Source of the DNA: Pseudomonas costantinii
GTDB taxonomy: Bacteria; Pseudomonadota; Gammaproteobacteria; Pseudomonadales; Pseudomonadaceae
Assembly: GCF_001870435.1 (NCBI RefSeq)
Contig: NZ_MDDR01000065.1
Span: 1 to 64,000 of the forward strand
DNA: 64,000 nucleotides
Reading direction: 5' to 3'
Both the position numbers and the translations under genes were made by a program. The notes under the pieces were generated by a model. The model saw only the letters and a list, made by a program, of their open reading frames with translations. It did not search any database and had not been told where the DNA came from. Of the stretch, positions 1 to 7,527 are shown piece after piece. The stretch's first letter is position 1; each line of letters begins with the position of its first letter.

Positions 1-180
1 ATTCAAGACTGCGTGCGGGCACACCGAGCCACAGCGAGGTGCCGAGTGGTGGGGCAAGAGCCTTTTGGTTACTTTTGGGCTCCTTTCAAAAGTGACCCGC
101 TGTAAGAGCGGAACCCTACGCGGCCGTCACCCCAAAAACGGATATGCACTCAATATAAAAACAAAACAGCAGCCCAAAAA
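1..180. repeat. dispersed Pseudomonas intergenic repeat
   Basis: The stretch around 40-130, with its GGGCAAGAGCC and AAAGTGACCCGCTGTAAGAGC words, matches from memory a repeat found between genes in many Pseudomonas genomes. It contains the partial inverted words CTTTTGG and CCAAAAG-like segments. An open frame across 65-385 continues into the repeat and has no good start or family, so I do not call it a gene. The rest of 1-175 holds nothing else I recognise. Confidence 0.4.
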
Positions 181-200
181 AAGGGCGACCGAAGTCGCCC
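176..200 (-). terminator. rho-independent terminator of ccoM
   Basis: GGGCGAC (183-189) pairs with GTCGCCC (194-200) around a CGAA loop. Read on the minus strand the stem is followed by seven T (182-176). It lies 36 bases after the ccoM stop codon. Confidence 0.8.
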
Positions 201-235
201 AAAATGCCTTGCGTGCTCATATAACCAAGAAAGAC

Positions 236-352
236 TTACGGTTCTTTACGCTTATTAGCGTCCTTCCAGATAAAAATCCCAAACCCTACAAAAAACAGCA
301 CCATGAGGCTGACAGTCAGCACTCCAGCAAACACCACATTATCGAAAAACAT
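236..352 (-). CDS. ccoM: cbb3-type cytochrome c oxidase small subunit CcoM
   Basis: This encodes a 38-residue single-pass membrane peptide. It starts MFFDNVV, has one hydrophobic helix (about residues 7-29), and ends in a short basic tail (WKDANKRKEP). Start, helix and charged WKD tail match my memory of CcoM, the extra single-helix subunit identified in the Pseudomonas stutzeri cbb3 oxidase, which helps assembly or stability of the complex in the inner membrane. A GGGAGG ribosome site precedes the ATG. It stands apart from any ccoNOQP genes. A candidate ANR/FNR box at 418-431 suggests induction at low oxygen, which fits a high-affinity oxidase subunit. The peptide is too short for most gene finders. 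The identification is by sequence likeness from memory only. Confidence 0.75.
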   Translation of the reverse strand: MFFDNVVFAGVLTVSLMVLFFVGFGIFIWKDANKRKEP

Positions 353-417
353 GACCGGCCTCCCGCTCGTGCCCTGTTGCGATAGGGCTAAGTTAATGGA
401 GAAGACGGATTGGAAAA

Positions 418-431
418 TTGACGGGGATCAA
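418..431 (-). promoter_or_regulatory. candidate ANR/FNR box upstream of ccoM
   Basis: TTGACGGGGATCAA fits the TTGAT-N4-ATCAA consensus with one half-site change (TTGAC). Its centre is about 72 bases from the ccoM ATG. If it sits at -41.5, transcription would start near 383 and leave a leader of about 30 bases. A weak -10-like TAACTT (396-391, minus strand) lies in the right place. Confidence 0.6.
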
Positions 432-470
432 TGTCGCCCGCAACGGGGCGTAAAGAAGGGCAATAACTGA

Positions 471-490
471 CCTGCATCAACAGATGCAGG
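471..490. terminator. short hairpin downstream of the small basic gene
   Basis: CCTGCAT (471-477) pairs with ATGCAGG (484-490). It lies just past the stop codon of the minus-strand gene at 496-657. There is no clear T tract on the minus strand, so terminator function is only a guess. Confidence 0.35.
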
Positions 491-495
491 TTGTT

Positions 496-657
496 TCAAC
501 GCTTTTTCGGTTTGCTCTTGGGCTTTTTCTTAACTTTGCCCAGCGGCATCGCTTGTTCAAACGCCTGGCGTACTTCATTCAGGCGTTTGTCGTTCAGGTC
601 ATGGACCCGTTTAGCACGCTCGGCATTCAGGTCGATCAGCTTGTCGTCATCACTCAT
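496..657 (-). CDS. small lysine-rich hypothetical protein
   Basis: This is a 53-residue protein starting MSDDDKLIDLN. It has an acidic N-terminus, a predicted helical middle rich in Ala/Glu/Arg (about residues 10-36) and a strongly basic C-terminus (KVKKKPKSKPKKR). The frame stays open upstream to 774, but the MSDDDK start is more natural because the upstream codons look non-coding. The basic tail suggests nucleic acid or membrane-surface contact; this is inference. I do not recognise a family beyond a conserved Pseudomonas hypothetical. No strong ribosome site is visible. Confidence 0.55.
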   Translation of the reverse strand: MSDDDKLIDLNAERAKRVHDLNDKRLNEVRQAFEQAMPLGKVKKKPKSKPKKR

Positions 658-757
658 GGCTTGGCTTACGTTGTGGCGGGAATGCCTCAATAATGCGGCC
701 TCCCTCGCCCGACAGCAATTACCTGGGTGAAAATTCCAGGCCTGCATACCCACCCGG

Positions 758-1243
758 TTATTTATCACGCTCAAACGTAATGATGGAGCGTGTAGTACCC
801 GGCCAATTCGGCATTTGCCGCCAAGGCGTCAGCACTTGCAAAGTGTCGCCATGGACGCGAAAGTCGCGGCATTGCTCTGTGCCGACCCACGCCGGGTTCC
901 AGGCACTGTCGACTTGCGTACACCACTGGTTGCCCTCGACCCGCTCGATGCCGGTATAGGCGACCAGCGTGCTCAACAGTGCTGATTTCTCAGCATCCGA
1001 TGTACCCACCTGCCGACCCTCGCCGGTCAACACGAAAGCCACGCGGTGATCGGCAGTGAATATGACGCGCCCGGTGGGCCGATCGCCCATGGCCGGAATC
1101 TTCTGATGAGTGTCCTGAGATTCAACCTGGTAGCCAACCAGCCGCCAGGCGCCCACCAACGGTGACTCGCTCGCCTGCACGCCCCCGTAAAACACCGCGG
1201 CAAAGCACAACCCGAGCACACCCGCCGTCACATATTGTTTCAT
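758..1243 (-). CDS. exported lipocalin-like domain protein
   Basis: This 161-residue protein has a signal peptide (MKQYVTAGVLGL to VQA, cleavage near residue 25). The body begins SPLVGAWRLVGYQ and contains RPTGRVIFTADHRVAF. These are the hallmarks of the lipocalin-like family (Pfam Lipocalin_5 type), small beta-barrels of unknown ligand. Two cysteines (WCTQ and QCRD) could form a disulfide in the periplasm. The frame extends further upstream, but the signal peptide fixes the start at 1243. It is transcribed away from the LysR gene at 1410, so the 166-base gap between them may hold two divergent promoters. The ligand and role are unknown. Confidence 0.75.
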   Translation of the reverse strand: MKQYVTAGVLGLCFAAVFYGGVQASESPLVGAWRLVGYQVESQDTHQKIPAMGDRPTGRVIFTADHRVAFVLTGEGRQVGTSDAEKSALLSTLVAYTGIERVEGNQWCTQVDSAWNPAWVGTEQCRDFRVHGDTLQVLTPWRQMPNWPGTTRSIITFERDK

Positions 1244-1409
1244 GGTTTTACCGCTCTCAGAAAAACCGGAAGCTTTCCTCAAACGGACGAAGGCGTATGT
1301 AAGACATGTCCTTAAACAAAGCTTAAACACCATAGGTAAATCACTGGGCGACAAAATCCAGGTCATCGCCCAAAATCGTGATGTCCTCCACTCGCAAAAA
1401 GGCGCCCCT

Positions 1410-2282
1410 TTGGCACTGCACAACGACCTTCCCCCGCTGCTGGCCCTGCGCGCCTTTGAAGCCGTGGCGCGGCACTTGAGCTTTATCAAGGCGGCGAATG
1501 AGTTGTCGGTAACCCAGAGCGCCTTAAGCCACCAGGTGCACAAACTTGAACAACACCTGGGCAAGCCGCTGTTCATCCGACGCACCCGTGCGATTGATCT
1601 GACCGCCGACGGCCAACATTACTACGACGAAATCCGCCCCGCCCTCGACGTCATCGCTGCTGCCACACGCGCCCAAAAAGCGGAGCCCGGCACGATGGTG
1701 CTACGCGTCGGGCTGCTCGCCTCCTTCGCCACGTTATGGCTGGCCCCACGGCTGGCCGGGTTTCTCAACCGTTACCCGCATATCCAGGTGGAATTGCTGC
1801 CGGCCATCCAACTGGCCAACGTCGCCGCCGCCGAAGTTGACCTGGCAATTCGTTACGGCAAGGGCGACTGGCCCGACGTCCAAGCCACGCGCCTGATGGA
1901 TGAAGCCATCTCCCCTGTGTGCAGTCCGGCCTTCAAGGCCAGCCAACTGCATAACGGCCCGCTGCTGATGGCCACCTCGCACCGGCCATTCGAATGGACG
2001 GACTGGTCTGCCCACTATCAGGTCGAACTCGCCAGCCACCCGCGCGTGATGCTGCACGACTACAACATCGTGGTCGAAGCTGCAGTCGCCGGGCAGGGTA
2101 TCGCCATGGGTCGCCACCGTCTGATCCAGCGCAAGCTTCAAGACGGCAGCCTGGTGGAAGCCTTCGACTGGCCGCCCTACCGCAGCGACATCGGCTATTG
2201 GCTGATCGCCCCGCAAGGCCCCGCCAGCGAAGCCGCCACCTGTTTCAGCGAATGGCTGAAGGAAGCCTGTGCCGACGCGTGA
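1410..2282 (+). CDS. LysR-family transcriptional regulator, GcvA/AmpR type
   Basis: The start is a TTG (1410), placed by an AAAAAGG ribosome site, giving 290 residues. The N-terminal winged helix-turn-helix (about residues 8-65) contains FEAVARHLSFIKAANEL and VTQSALSHQVHKLE, typical of the GcvA/AmpR branch. The effector-binding domain follows, with DLAIRYGKGDWP and AAVAGQGIAMGR, also typical of that branch. The frame is open upstream to 1242, but that part lacks family features. It precedes a RidA-like gene and a class V aminotransferase by about 90 bases on the same strand, so it probably controls them. The inducer is not evident, but an amino acid or imine-forming substrate is a reasonable guess. 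Confidence 0.85.
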   Translation: MALHNDLPPLLALRAFEAVARHLSFIKAANELSVTQSALSHQVHKLEQHLGKPLFIRRTRAIDLTADGQHYYDEIRPALDVIAAATRAQKAEPGTMVLRVGLLASFATLWLAPRLAGFLNRYPHIQVELLPAIQLANVAAAEVDLAIRYGKGDWPDVQATRLMDEAISPVCSPAFKASQLHNGPLLMATSHRPFEWTDWSAHYQVELASHPRVMLHDYNIVVEAAVAGQGIAMGRHRLIQRKLQDGSLVEAFDWPPYRSDIGYWLIAPQGPASEAATCFSEWLKEACADA

Positions 2283-2373
2283 GTTTTTTCGATACGTCCC
2301 GTGAGATCTATCCGTTTGTCGCCACACCCTCCTCGCCCACATGCTCAAACCTCTTACCCTAGGAGGATTGAAC

Positions 2374-2844
2374 ATGAGCGACTCCCTGCGCCAACGCGTA
2401 CAAGCCCTCGGCCTGACCCTGCCGACGCCCAGCCAGCCAGCGGCCAACTACATCAACCATGTCATCAGCGGGAACCAGCTGTTTGTCTCCGGGCAAATTC
2501 CTTTGGTCGACGGCAAGCCCGCTTATGTAGGCCGACTGGGCGAATCCCTCAGCGATGAAGAAGGTGCACAGGCGGCGGAACTGGCGGCGCTGGGCCTGTT
2601 GGGGCAATTAAGCGATGCGTTGGGTGATGACCTGTCGCGTCTGGTGCGCATTGTGCGCCTGGGTGTATTCATCGCCAGTAGCGGCGACTTCCAGCGCCAG
2701 AGCGTGGTCGCCAACGGTGCGTCAAACCTGCTGGTCAACGTCCTCGGCGACAAGGGCCGACATGTGCGCACGGCCGTAGGGGTTTCCAGCCTGCCGGCCG
2801 GTGTGGCAGTGGAGGTTGATGCGATTTTCGAGCTGCGGCCATGA
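2374..2844 (+). CDS. RidA-family enamine/imine deaminase-like protein
   Basis: This 156-residue protein has the YjgF/YER057c/UK114 fold. SGNQLFVSGQIPLVDGKP matches the strand region of the family, and VRTAVGVSSLPAGVAVEVDAIFEL is the family's C-terminal signature. The Arg of VRTAVGV is the conserved substrate-carboxylate residue. The length and the spacing before the signature resemble the longer RidA subgroup (Rid2-7 type) more than archetypal RidA. An AGGAGG ribosome site (2361-2366) fixes the start. Its stop overlaps the start of the next gene (ATGA), so it is translationally coupled to a PLP enzyme. RidA proteins hydrolyse reactive enamines released by PLP enzymes, which fits this pairing. 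Confidence 0.9.
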   Translation: MSDSLRQRVQALGLTLPTPSQPAANYINHVISGNQLFVSGQIPLVDGKPAYVGRLGESLSDEEGAQAAELAALGLLGQLSDALGDDLSRLVRIVRLGVFIASSGDFQRQSVVANGASNLLVNVLGDKGRHVRTAVGVSSLPAGVAVEVDAIFELRP

Positions 2845-4022
2845 GCTCGCTCGACGTCCAACGCCTGCGTGACGTCACGCCCGGCTGCCAGTCGGGCATT
2901 GTGCACTTCAACCACGCCGGTGCCTCGCTGCCAAGCCAAGCAACCCTCGACGCGATCATCGACCAATTACAACGCGAAGCCCGCGACGGCCCCATGGAAG
3001 CAGGCGAGCACGGCGCCACCCTGGTGGAAAAAGCCCGGCGTGTGGCAGGGCAATTGCTCAACGCCCCCGCCTCGTCGATTGCCTTTACCAGCAGCGGCTC
3101 GAGCGCCTGGAGCATGGCGTTTCAAGCCTTGGGCCCGTGGCAGCCGGGTGACCGGATTCTGGTGGGCCGCCATGAATGGGGCGGCAACCTGGCGAGCATG
3201 GAATTGGCAGTGCAAGCGGGTGCTCGGATAGAAGTGATCCCCTGCGATGAAACCGGCGCGGTCTGCCCGGCAGCATTGGAATCGATGATTGATGCAAACG
3301 TGAAGCTGATCGACCTGACTTGGCTCCCGGCCAATGGCGGCCTGATCAACCCCGCCCAAGCCATCGGCGAAGTCGCCAAGCGTCACGGCATCGCTTACTT
3401 CATCGATGCGGGTCAAGCGGTCGGGCAAGTGCCGGTGGATGTTCAGGCGTTGCACTGCGACGTACTCAAATCAGCCGGTCGCAAACACCTGCGCGGGCCG
3501 CGCGGCACGGCGCTGTTATATGTGCGGCCGGACTTTCTCCAGCACCTGAACCCTGGCCAGCGCGATGTGCTTTCAGCGCCCTGGAACGCTGATGGTTTTG
3601 ATCTGCGTAACGATGCCCGCCGCTTTGAGACCAGCGAAGTGTCTTTCGCGTTGCTGGCAGGGTTGGGCAATGCATTGCAGGAGGTGAATCAACTGGGGGT
3701 CGAACGAACCTGGGAAAGGGTCTTGCAGATCAGCGAGCACATCCGCGAAGCGTTGCGGCAGATTCCAGGTATTTCCCTGCACGACTTGGGCGCTACTCAC
3801 TCAGGGCTGATCGCCTTCAACCTTAAAGGCTGGGACGCTTTCGAACTCAAGCGGCGCTTGGGATTGAAGCGAATCAATATCGGCGCCAATGGCGTGGCCT
3901 ACACACCGCTGGATATGCAGGCACGCGGCCTGACCAGCATTGCGCGGATTTCCGTCAGCCCTCTCAATACCGAGCACGACATCGAGTTGCTGATCGCGGC
4001 GCTACGCGAATTACGCGATTAA
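2841..4022 (+). CDS. class V aminotransferase-fold PLP enzyme
   Basis: This is a 393-residue PLP-dependent enzyme of the cysteine desulfurase / isopenicillin N epimerase-like fold. The cofactor-binding region includes IAFTSSGSSAWSMA. The Asp-His-like pair lies in AYFIDAGQAVGQVPVDV, and the Schiff-base lysine is in KSAGRKHLRGPRGTALLYV. There is no flexible active-site cysteine loop of the kind that marks sulfur-mobilising desulfurases, so I infer a lyase, epimerase or aminotransferase on an amino acid. It overlaps the RidA gene by four bases, with LysR upstream. Its stop overlaps the stop of the convergent gene at 4019. The substrate is unknown. Confidence 0.85.
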   Translation: MSSLDVQRLRDVTPGCQSGIVHFNHAGASLPSQATLDAIIDQLQREARDGPMEAGEHGATLVEKARRVAGQLLNAPASSIAFTSSGSSAWSMAFQALGPWQPGDRILVGRHEWGGNLASMELAVQAGARIEVIPCDETGAVCPAALESMIDANVKLIDLTWLPANGGLINPAQAIGEVAKRHGIAYFIDAGQAVGQVPVDVQALHCDVLKSAGRKHLRGPRGTALLYVRPDFLQHLNPGQRDVLSAPWNADGFDLRNDARRFETSEVSFALLAGLGNALQEVNQLGVERTWERVLQISEHIREALRQIPGISLHDLGATHSGLIAFNLKGWDAFELKRRLGLKRINIGANGVAYTPLDMQARGLTSIARISVSPLNTEHDIELLIAALRELRD

Positions 4023-4360
4023 ACCTCGACGTCCACCCACAGGCCCTGGCGCGGCGCATCTTCAATCAGCGGCACCACCGGCACGGTGTTATCGGCGTTA
4101 AGCTCATCGCCGGGGATCGCCAGGTGCTGCTCTGGATCTTCATCAGCTTCGCGCCGGCGTTTCTGCTGCTCTTGCTGGCGGCGCTGTTCTTCGCGCAATA
4201 AAAAAGTCGACTGCTCGGCATCACCCTTTTTCAGGTCGATGGTGCTTTCGTTGGAGCCAGGTTGTACTGGCACCACGGGCGGGATATCCGGCTTCTGGCG
4301 TACCGGATCGAGTTGCGAGGTGACCGGCACAACACTGACGGGCAGCATGGGTGGCAGCAT
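4019..4360 (-). CDS. proline-rich, Arg/Gln-rich hypothetical protein
   Basis: This 113-residue protein starts MLPPMLPVSVVPVT, placed by a GGAGAG ribosome site 8 bases upstream; an earlier in-frame ATG overlaps that site. The N-terminus is Pro/Val-rich. A strongly charged predicted helix follows (about residues 60-88, LLREEQRRQQEQQKRRREAD) and then an acidic end. There is no signal peptide or transmembrane helix. From memory, a similar protein lies beside rapA in other Pseudomonas and is sometimes misannotated as aspartate-semialdehyde dehydrogenase, to which it bears no likeness. Function unknown. Confidence 0.65.
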   Translation of the reverse strand: MLPPMLPVSVVPVTSQLDPVRQKPDIPPVVPVQPGSNESTIDLKKGDAEQSTFLLREEQRRQQEQQKRRREADEDPEQHLAIPGDELNADNTVPVVPLIEDAPRQGLWVDVEV

Positions 4361-4519
4361 AATGAATACTCTCCTGATCAATAAGCTGTCGGCCGGTTGC
4401 AGGGCGACTTGAGCCCGGCCTCACCAAGCTGTGACCCAATCGACACTCGCAAGCGCCCGCCACCCGTCGACTCAGCTTCCGACCCTCCACTCAAACGGAG
4501 TAGTTTTTGTCAGAGTCCT

Positions 4520-4547
4520 TTGGCTGAGGGCCTTGTTCCGTTAAGAT
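4520..4547 (+). promoter_or_regulatory. candidate sigma-70 promoter for rapA
   Basis: TTGGCT (4520-4525) and TAAGAT (4542-4547) are separated by 16 bases. They lie about 35 bases before the rapA ATG. Each hexamer matches four of six consensus bases. Confidence 0.35.
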
Positions 4548-4579
4548 AGTCGGCTTTTTCACGGCGGGAGTCAGGCAGC

Positions 4580-7426
4580 ATGGCGCAGCAGTATCAACCG
4601 GGGCAACGCTGGATTAGTGACAGCGAAGCAGAGTTGGGGTTAGGCACCGTTCTGGCACAGGACGGCCGCTTGTTGACCGTGCTCTATCCGGCCACTGGCG
4701 ACACTCGCCAGTATGCGCTACGGAATGCGCCCCTCACTCGCGTGAGGTTTTCGCCGGGTGACACCATCACCCATTTCGAAGGCTGGAAAATGACCGTGCA
4801 AGAAGTCGACGACGTCGACGGTCTGCTGGTCTACCACGGCCTCAATGGGCAGAACGAGCAGGTCACCCTGCCGGAAACCCAACTGTCCAACTTCATCCAG
4901 TTCCGTCTGTCCAGCGACCGTCTGTTCGCCGGGCAAATCGACCCGCTGGCCTGGTTCTCGTTGCGCTACCACACCCTGGAACACACCAGCCGCCAGTTGC
5001 AGTCCTCGCTGTGGGGCTTGGGTGGCGTGCGTGCGCAACCCATTGCTCACCAATTGCACATCGCTCGTGAAGTCGCTGACCGCATCGCGCCACGGGTTCT
5101 GCTGGCCGACGAAGTGGGCCTGGGCAAAACCATCGAAGCGGGCCTGGTGATTCATCGCCAACTGCTGTCGGGTCGCGCCAACCGCGTGTTGATCCTGGTG
5201 CCGGAAAACCTGCAACACCAGTGGCTGGTGGAAATGCGTCGCCGCTTCAACCTGCAAGTGGCGCTGTTCGACGAAGAACGCTTTATCGAGAGCGATGCCG
5301 CCAACCCGTTCGAAGACACCCAGCTTGCGCTGGTGGCACTGGAATGGCTGGTGGACGACGAGAAAGCCCAGGATGCGCTGTTCGCAGCCGGCTGGGACTT
5401 GCTCGTCGTCGACGAAGCCCACCACTTGGTGTGGCACGAAGAGAAAGCCAGCCCTGAGTATTCGCTGGTCGAGCAACTCGCCGAAGTAATCCCCGGCGTG
5501 CTGCTGCTCACCGCGACCCCGGAACAACTGGGCCAGGACAGCCACTTCGCGCGCCTGCGCTTGCTGGACCCGAACCGCTTCCACGACCTACAAGCCTTCC
5601 GCGCCGAGAGCGAGAACTATCGCCCAGTGGCCGAAGCCGTGCAGGAGCTGCTGGACAAGGGCCGCCTGTCGCCAAAAGCGCACAAAACCATCCAGGGTTT
5701 CCTGGGCGACGAAGGCGAAGCCTTGCTCACCGCCGTCAACGATGGCGACACCGAAGCCAGCGCGCGCCTGGTGCGTGAGCTGCTCGACCGCCACGGCACC
5801 GGCCGCGTGCTGTTCCGTAACACCCGCGCCGCGGTGCAAGGCTTCCCGGAGCGCAAGCTGCATGCCTACCCGCTGCCGAACCCGGACGAATACCTCGAGT
5901 TGCCGCTGGGCGAGCACGCCGAGCTGTACCCGGAAGTCAGTTTCCAATCGCAGCCGGACGTAGAAGAAGAAAACCGCTGGTGGCGCTTCGACCCACGGGT
6001 CGAGTGGCTGATCGACCAACTGAAAATGCTCAAGCGCACCAAGGTGCTGGTGATCTGCGCCCACGCCGAAACCGCCATGGACCTGGAAGATGCCTTGCGC
6101 GTGCGCTCCGGTATCCCGGCCACGGTGTTCCACGAGGGCATGAACATCCTCGAGCGTGACCGCGCCGCCGCCTACTTTGCCGATGAAGAGTTCGGCGCCC
6201 AAGTGCTGATCTGCTCCGAAATCGGCAGTGAAGGCCGCAACTTCCAGTTCTCCCACCACCTGGTGCTGTTCGACCTGCCGTCACACCCCGACCTGCTGGA
6301 ACAGCGGATCGGCCGTCTGGACCGGATCGGCCAGAAGCATGTGATCGAACTGCACGTGCCGTACCTGGAAACCAGCCCGCAAGAGCGCCTGTTCCAGTGG
6401 TACCACGAAGCGCTGAACGCTTTCCTTAATACCTGCCCGACCGGCAATGCCTTGCAGCATCAGTTCGGCCCGCGCCTGCTGCCGCTGCTGGAAAATGCCG
6501 ATGACGGCGAGTGGCAAGCCCTGATCGACGAAGCCCGTGCCGAGCGCGAGCGCCTGGAACAAGAGCTGCACACCGGTCGTGACCGCCTGCTGGAGCTTAA
6601 CTCCGGCGGCGCGGGTGAAGGCGATGCGCTGGTCGAAGACATCCTTGAACAAGACGATCAGTTCGCCCTGCCGATCTACATGGAAACCCTGTTCGACGCG
6701 TTCGGCATCGACAGCGAAGACCATTCGGAAAACGCACTGATCCTCAAACCGAGCGAAAAAATGCTCGATGCCAGCTTCCCCCTGGGTGACGACGAAGGTG
6801 TGACCATCACCTACGACCGTAACCAGGCGCTGTCGCGCGAAGACATGCAGTTCATCACCTGGGAACACCCGATGGTGCAGGGCGGCATGGATTTGGTGTT
6901 GTCCGGCTCCATGGGTAACACCGCCGTGGCGCTGATCAAGAACAAGGCGCTCAAGCCGGGCACCGTGTTGCTGGAACTGCTCTACGTCAGCGAAGTGGTT
7001 GCCCCACGCTCGCTGCAATTGGGCCGCTACCTGCCGCCGGCCGCACTGCGCTGCCTGTTGGACGCCAATGGCAATGACCTGTCGGGCCGCGTGTCGTTTG
7101 AAACCTTGAACGACCAGTTGGAAAGCGTGCCACGGGCCAGCGCCAACAAGTTTATCCAGGCCCAGCGCGACCAACTGACACCACGGATCAACGCGGGTGA
7201 AGAGAAAATCACCCCGCGCCACGCCGAGCGTGTGGCCGAGGCGAAGCGTCGCCTGGCAGCGGACACCGACGAAGAACTGGCACGCCTGACCGCGTTGCAA
7301 GCGGTCAACCCGACCGTGCGCGACAGCGAACTGGTAGCCCTGCGTAACCAACGCGAGCAAGGCCTGGCGATGCTCGACAAGGCGGCGTTGAGACTGGAAG
7401 CGATTCGGGTGCTGGTGGCGGGTTGA
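4580..7426 (+). CDS. rapA: RNA polymerase-associated protein RapA
   Basis: This 948-residue Swi2/Snf2-type ATPase binds RNA polymerase and helps recycle it after transcription. It begins with tandem Tudor-like KOW regions (about residues 1-110). The helicase core follows, with Walker A ADEVGLGKT (ending near 184), Walker B DEAH (278-281), and motif VI-like EQRIGRLDRIGQK. The C-terminal half carries the RapA-specific region. Length and start (MAQQYQPGQRWISD) agree with the family. The gene is monocistronic, with a candidate promoter at 4520-4547 and a strong terminator at 7451-7479. Confidence 0.97.
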   Translation: MAQQYQPGQRWISDSEAELGLGTVLAQDGRLLTVLYPATGDTRQYALRNAPLTRVRFSPGDTITHFEGWKMTVQEVDDVDGLLVYHGLNGQNEQVTLPETQLSNFIQFRLSSDRLFAGQIDPLAWFSLRYHTLEHTSRQLQSSLWGLGGVRAQPIAHQLHIAREVADRIAPRVLLADEVGLGKTIEAGLVIHRQLLSGRANRVLILVPENLQHQWLVEMRRRFNLQVALFDEERFIESDAANPFEDTQLALVALEWLVDDEKAQDALFAAGWDLLVVDEAHHLVWHEEKASPEYSLVEQLAEVIPGVLLLTATPEQLGQDSHFARLRLLDPNRFHDLQAFRAESENYRPVAEAVQELLDKGRLSPKAHKTIQGFLGDEGEALLTAVNDGDTEASARLVRELLDRHGTGRVLFRNTRAAVQGFPERKLHAYPLPNPDEYLELPLGEHAELYPEVSFQSQPDVEEENRWWRFDPRVEWLIDQLKMLKRTKVLVICAHAETAMDLEDALRVRSGIPATVFHEGMNILERDRAAAYFADEEFGAQVLICSEIGSEGRNFQFSHHLVLFDLPSHPDLLEQRIGRLDRIGQKHVIELHVPYLETSPQERLFQWYHEALNAFLNTCPTGNALQHQFGPRLLPLLENADDGEWQALIDEARAERERLEQELHTGRDRLLELNSGGAGEGDALVEDILEQDDQFALPIYMETLFDAFGIDSEDHSENALILKPSEKMLDASFPLGDDEGVTITYDRNQALSREDMQFITWEHPMVQGGMDLVLSGSMGNTAVALIKNKALKPGTVLLELLYVSEVVAPRSLQLGRYLPPAALRCLLDANGNDLSGRVSFETLNDQLESVPRASANKFIQAQRDQLTPRINAGEEKITPRHAERVAEAKRRLAADTDEELARLTALQAVNPTVRDSELVALRNQREQGLAMLDKAALRLEAIRVLVAG

Positions 7427-7450
7427 TTACCGCCCTGCCCTGCTAAAAAG

Positions 7451-7479
7451 AAGGCCCGCTCAATGCGGGCCTTTTTTAT
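7451..7479 (+). terminator. rho-independent terminator of rapA
   Basis: GGCCCGC (7453-7459) pairs with GCGGGCC (7465-7471), followed by six T. An A-rich flank upstream could let it act on the opposite strand for the convergent transporter gene as well. Confidence 0.85.
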
Positions 7480-7527
7480 TCATTTGAGAATGGCTTTAGC
7501 CTTGCTCCCGATAGCCTCACCTCGGCT

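Noticed and set aside
65..385. Open frame of 106 codons at the left edge
   Set aside because: It runs through a dispersed repeat and antisense to ccoM, and its composition is unlike a conserved protein.
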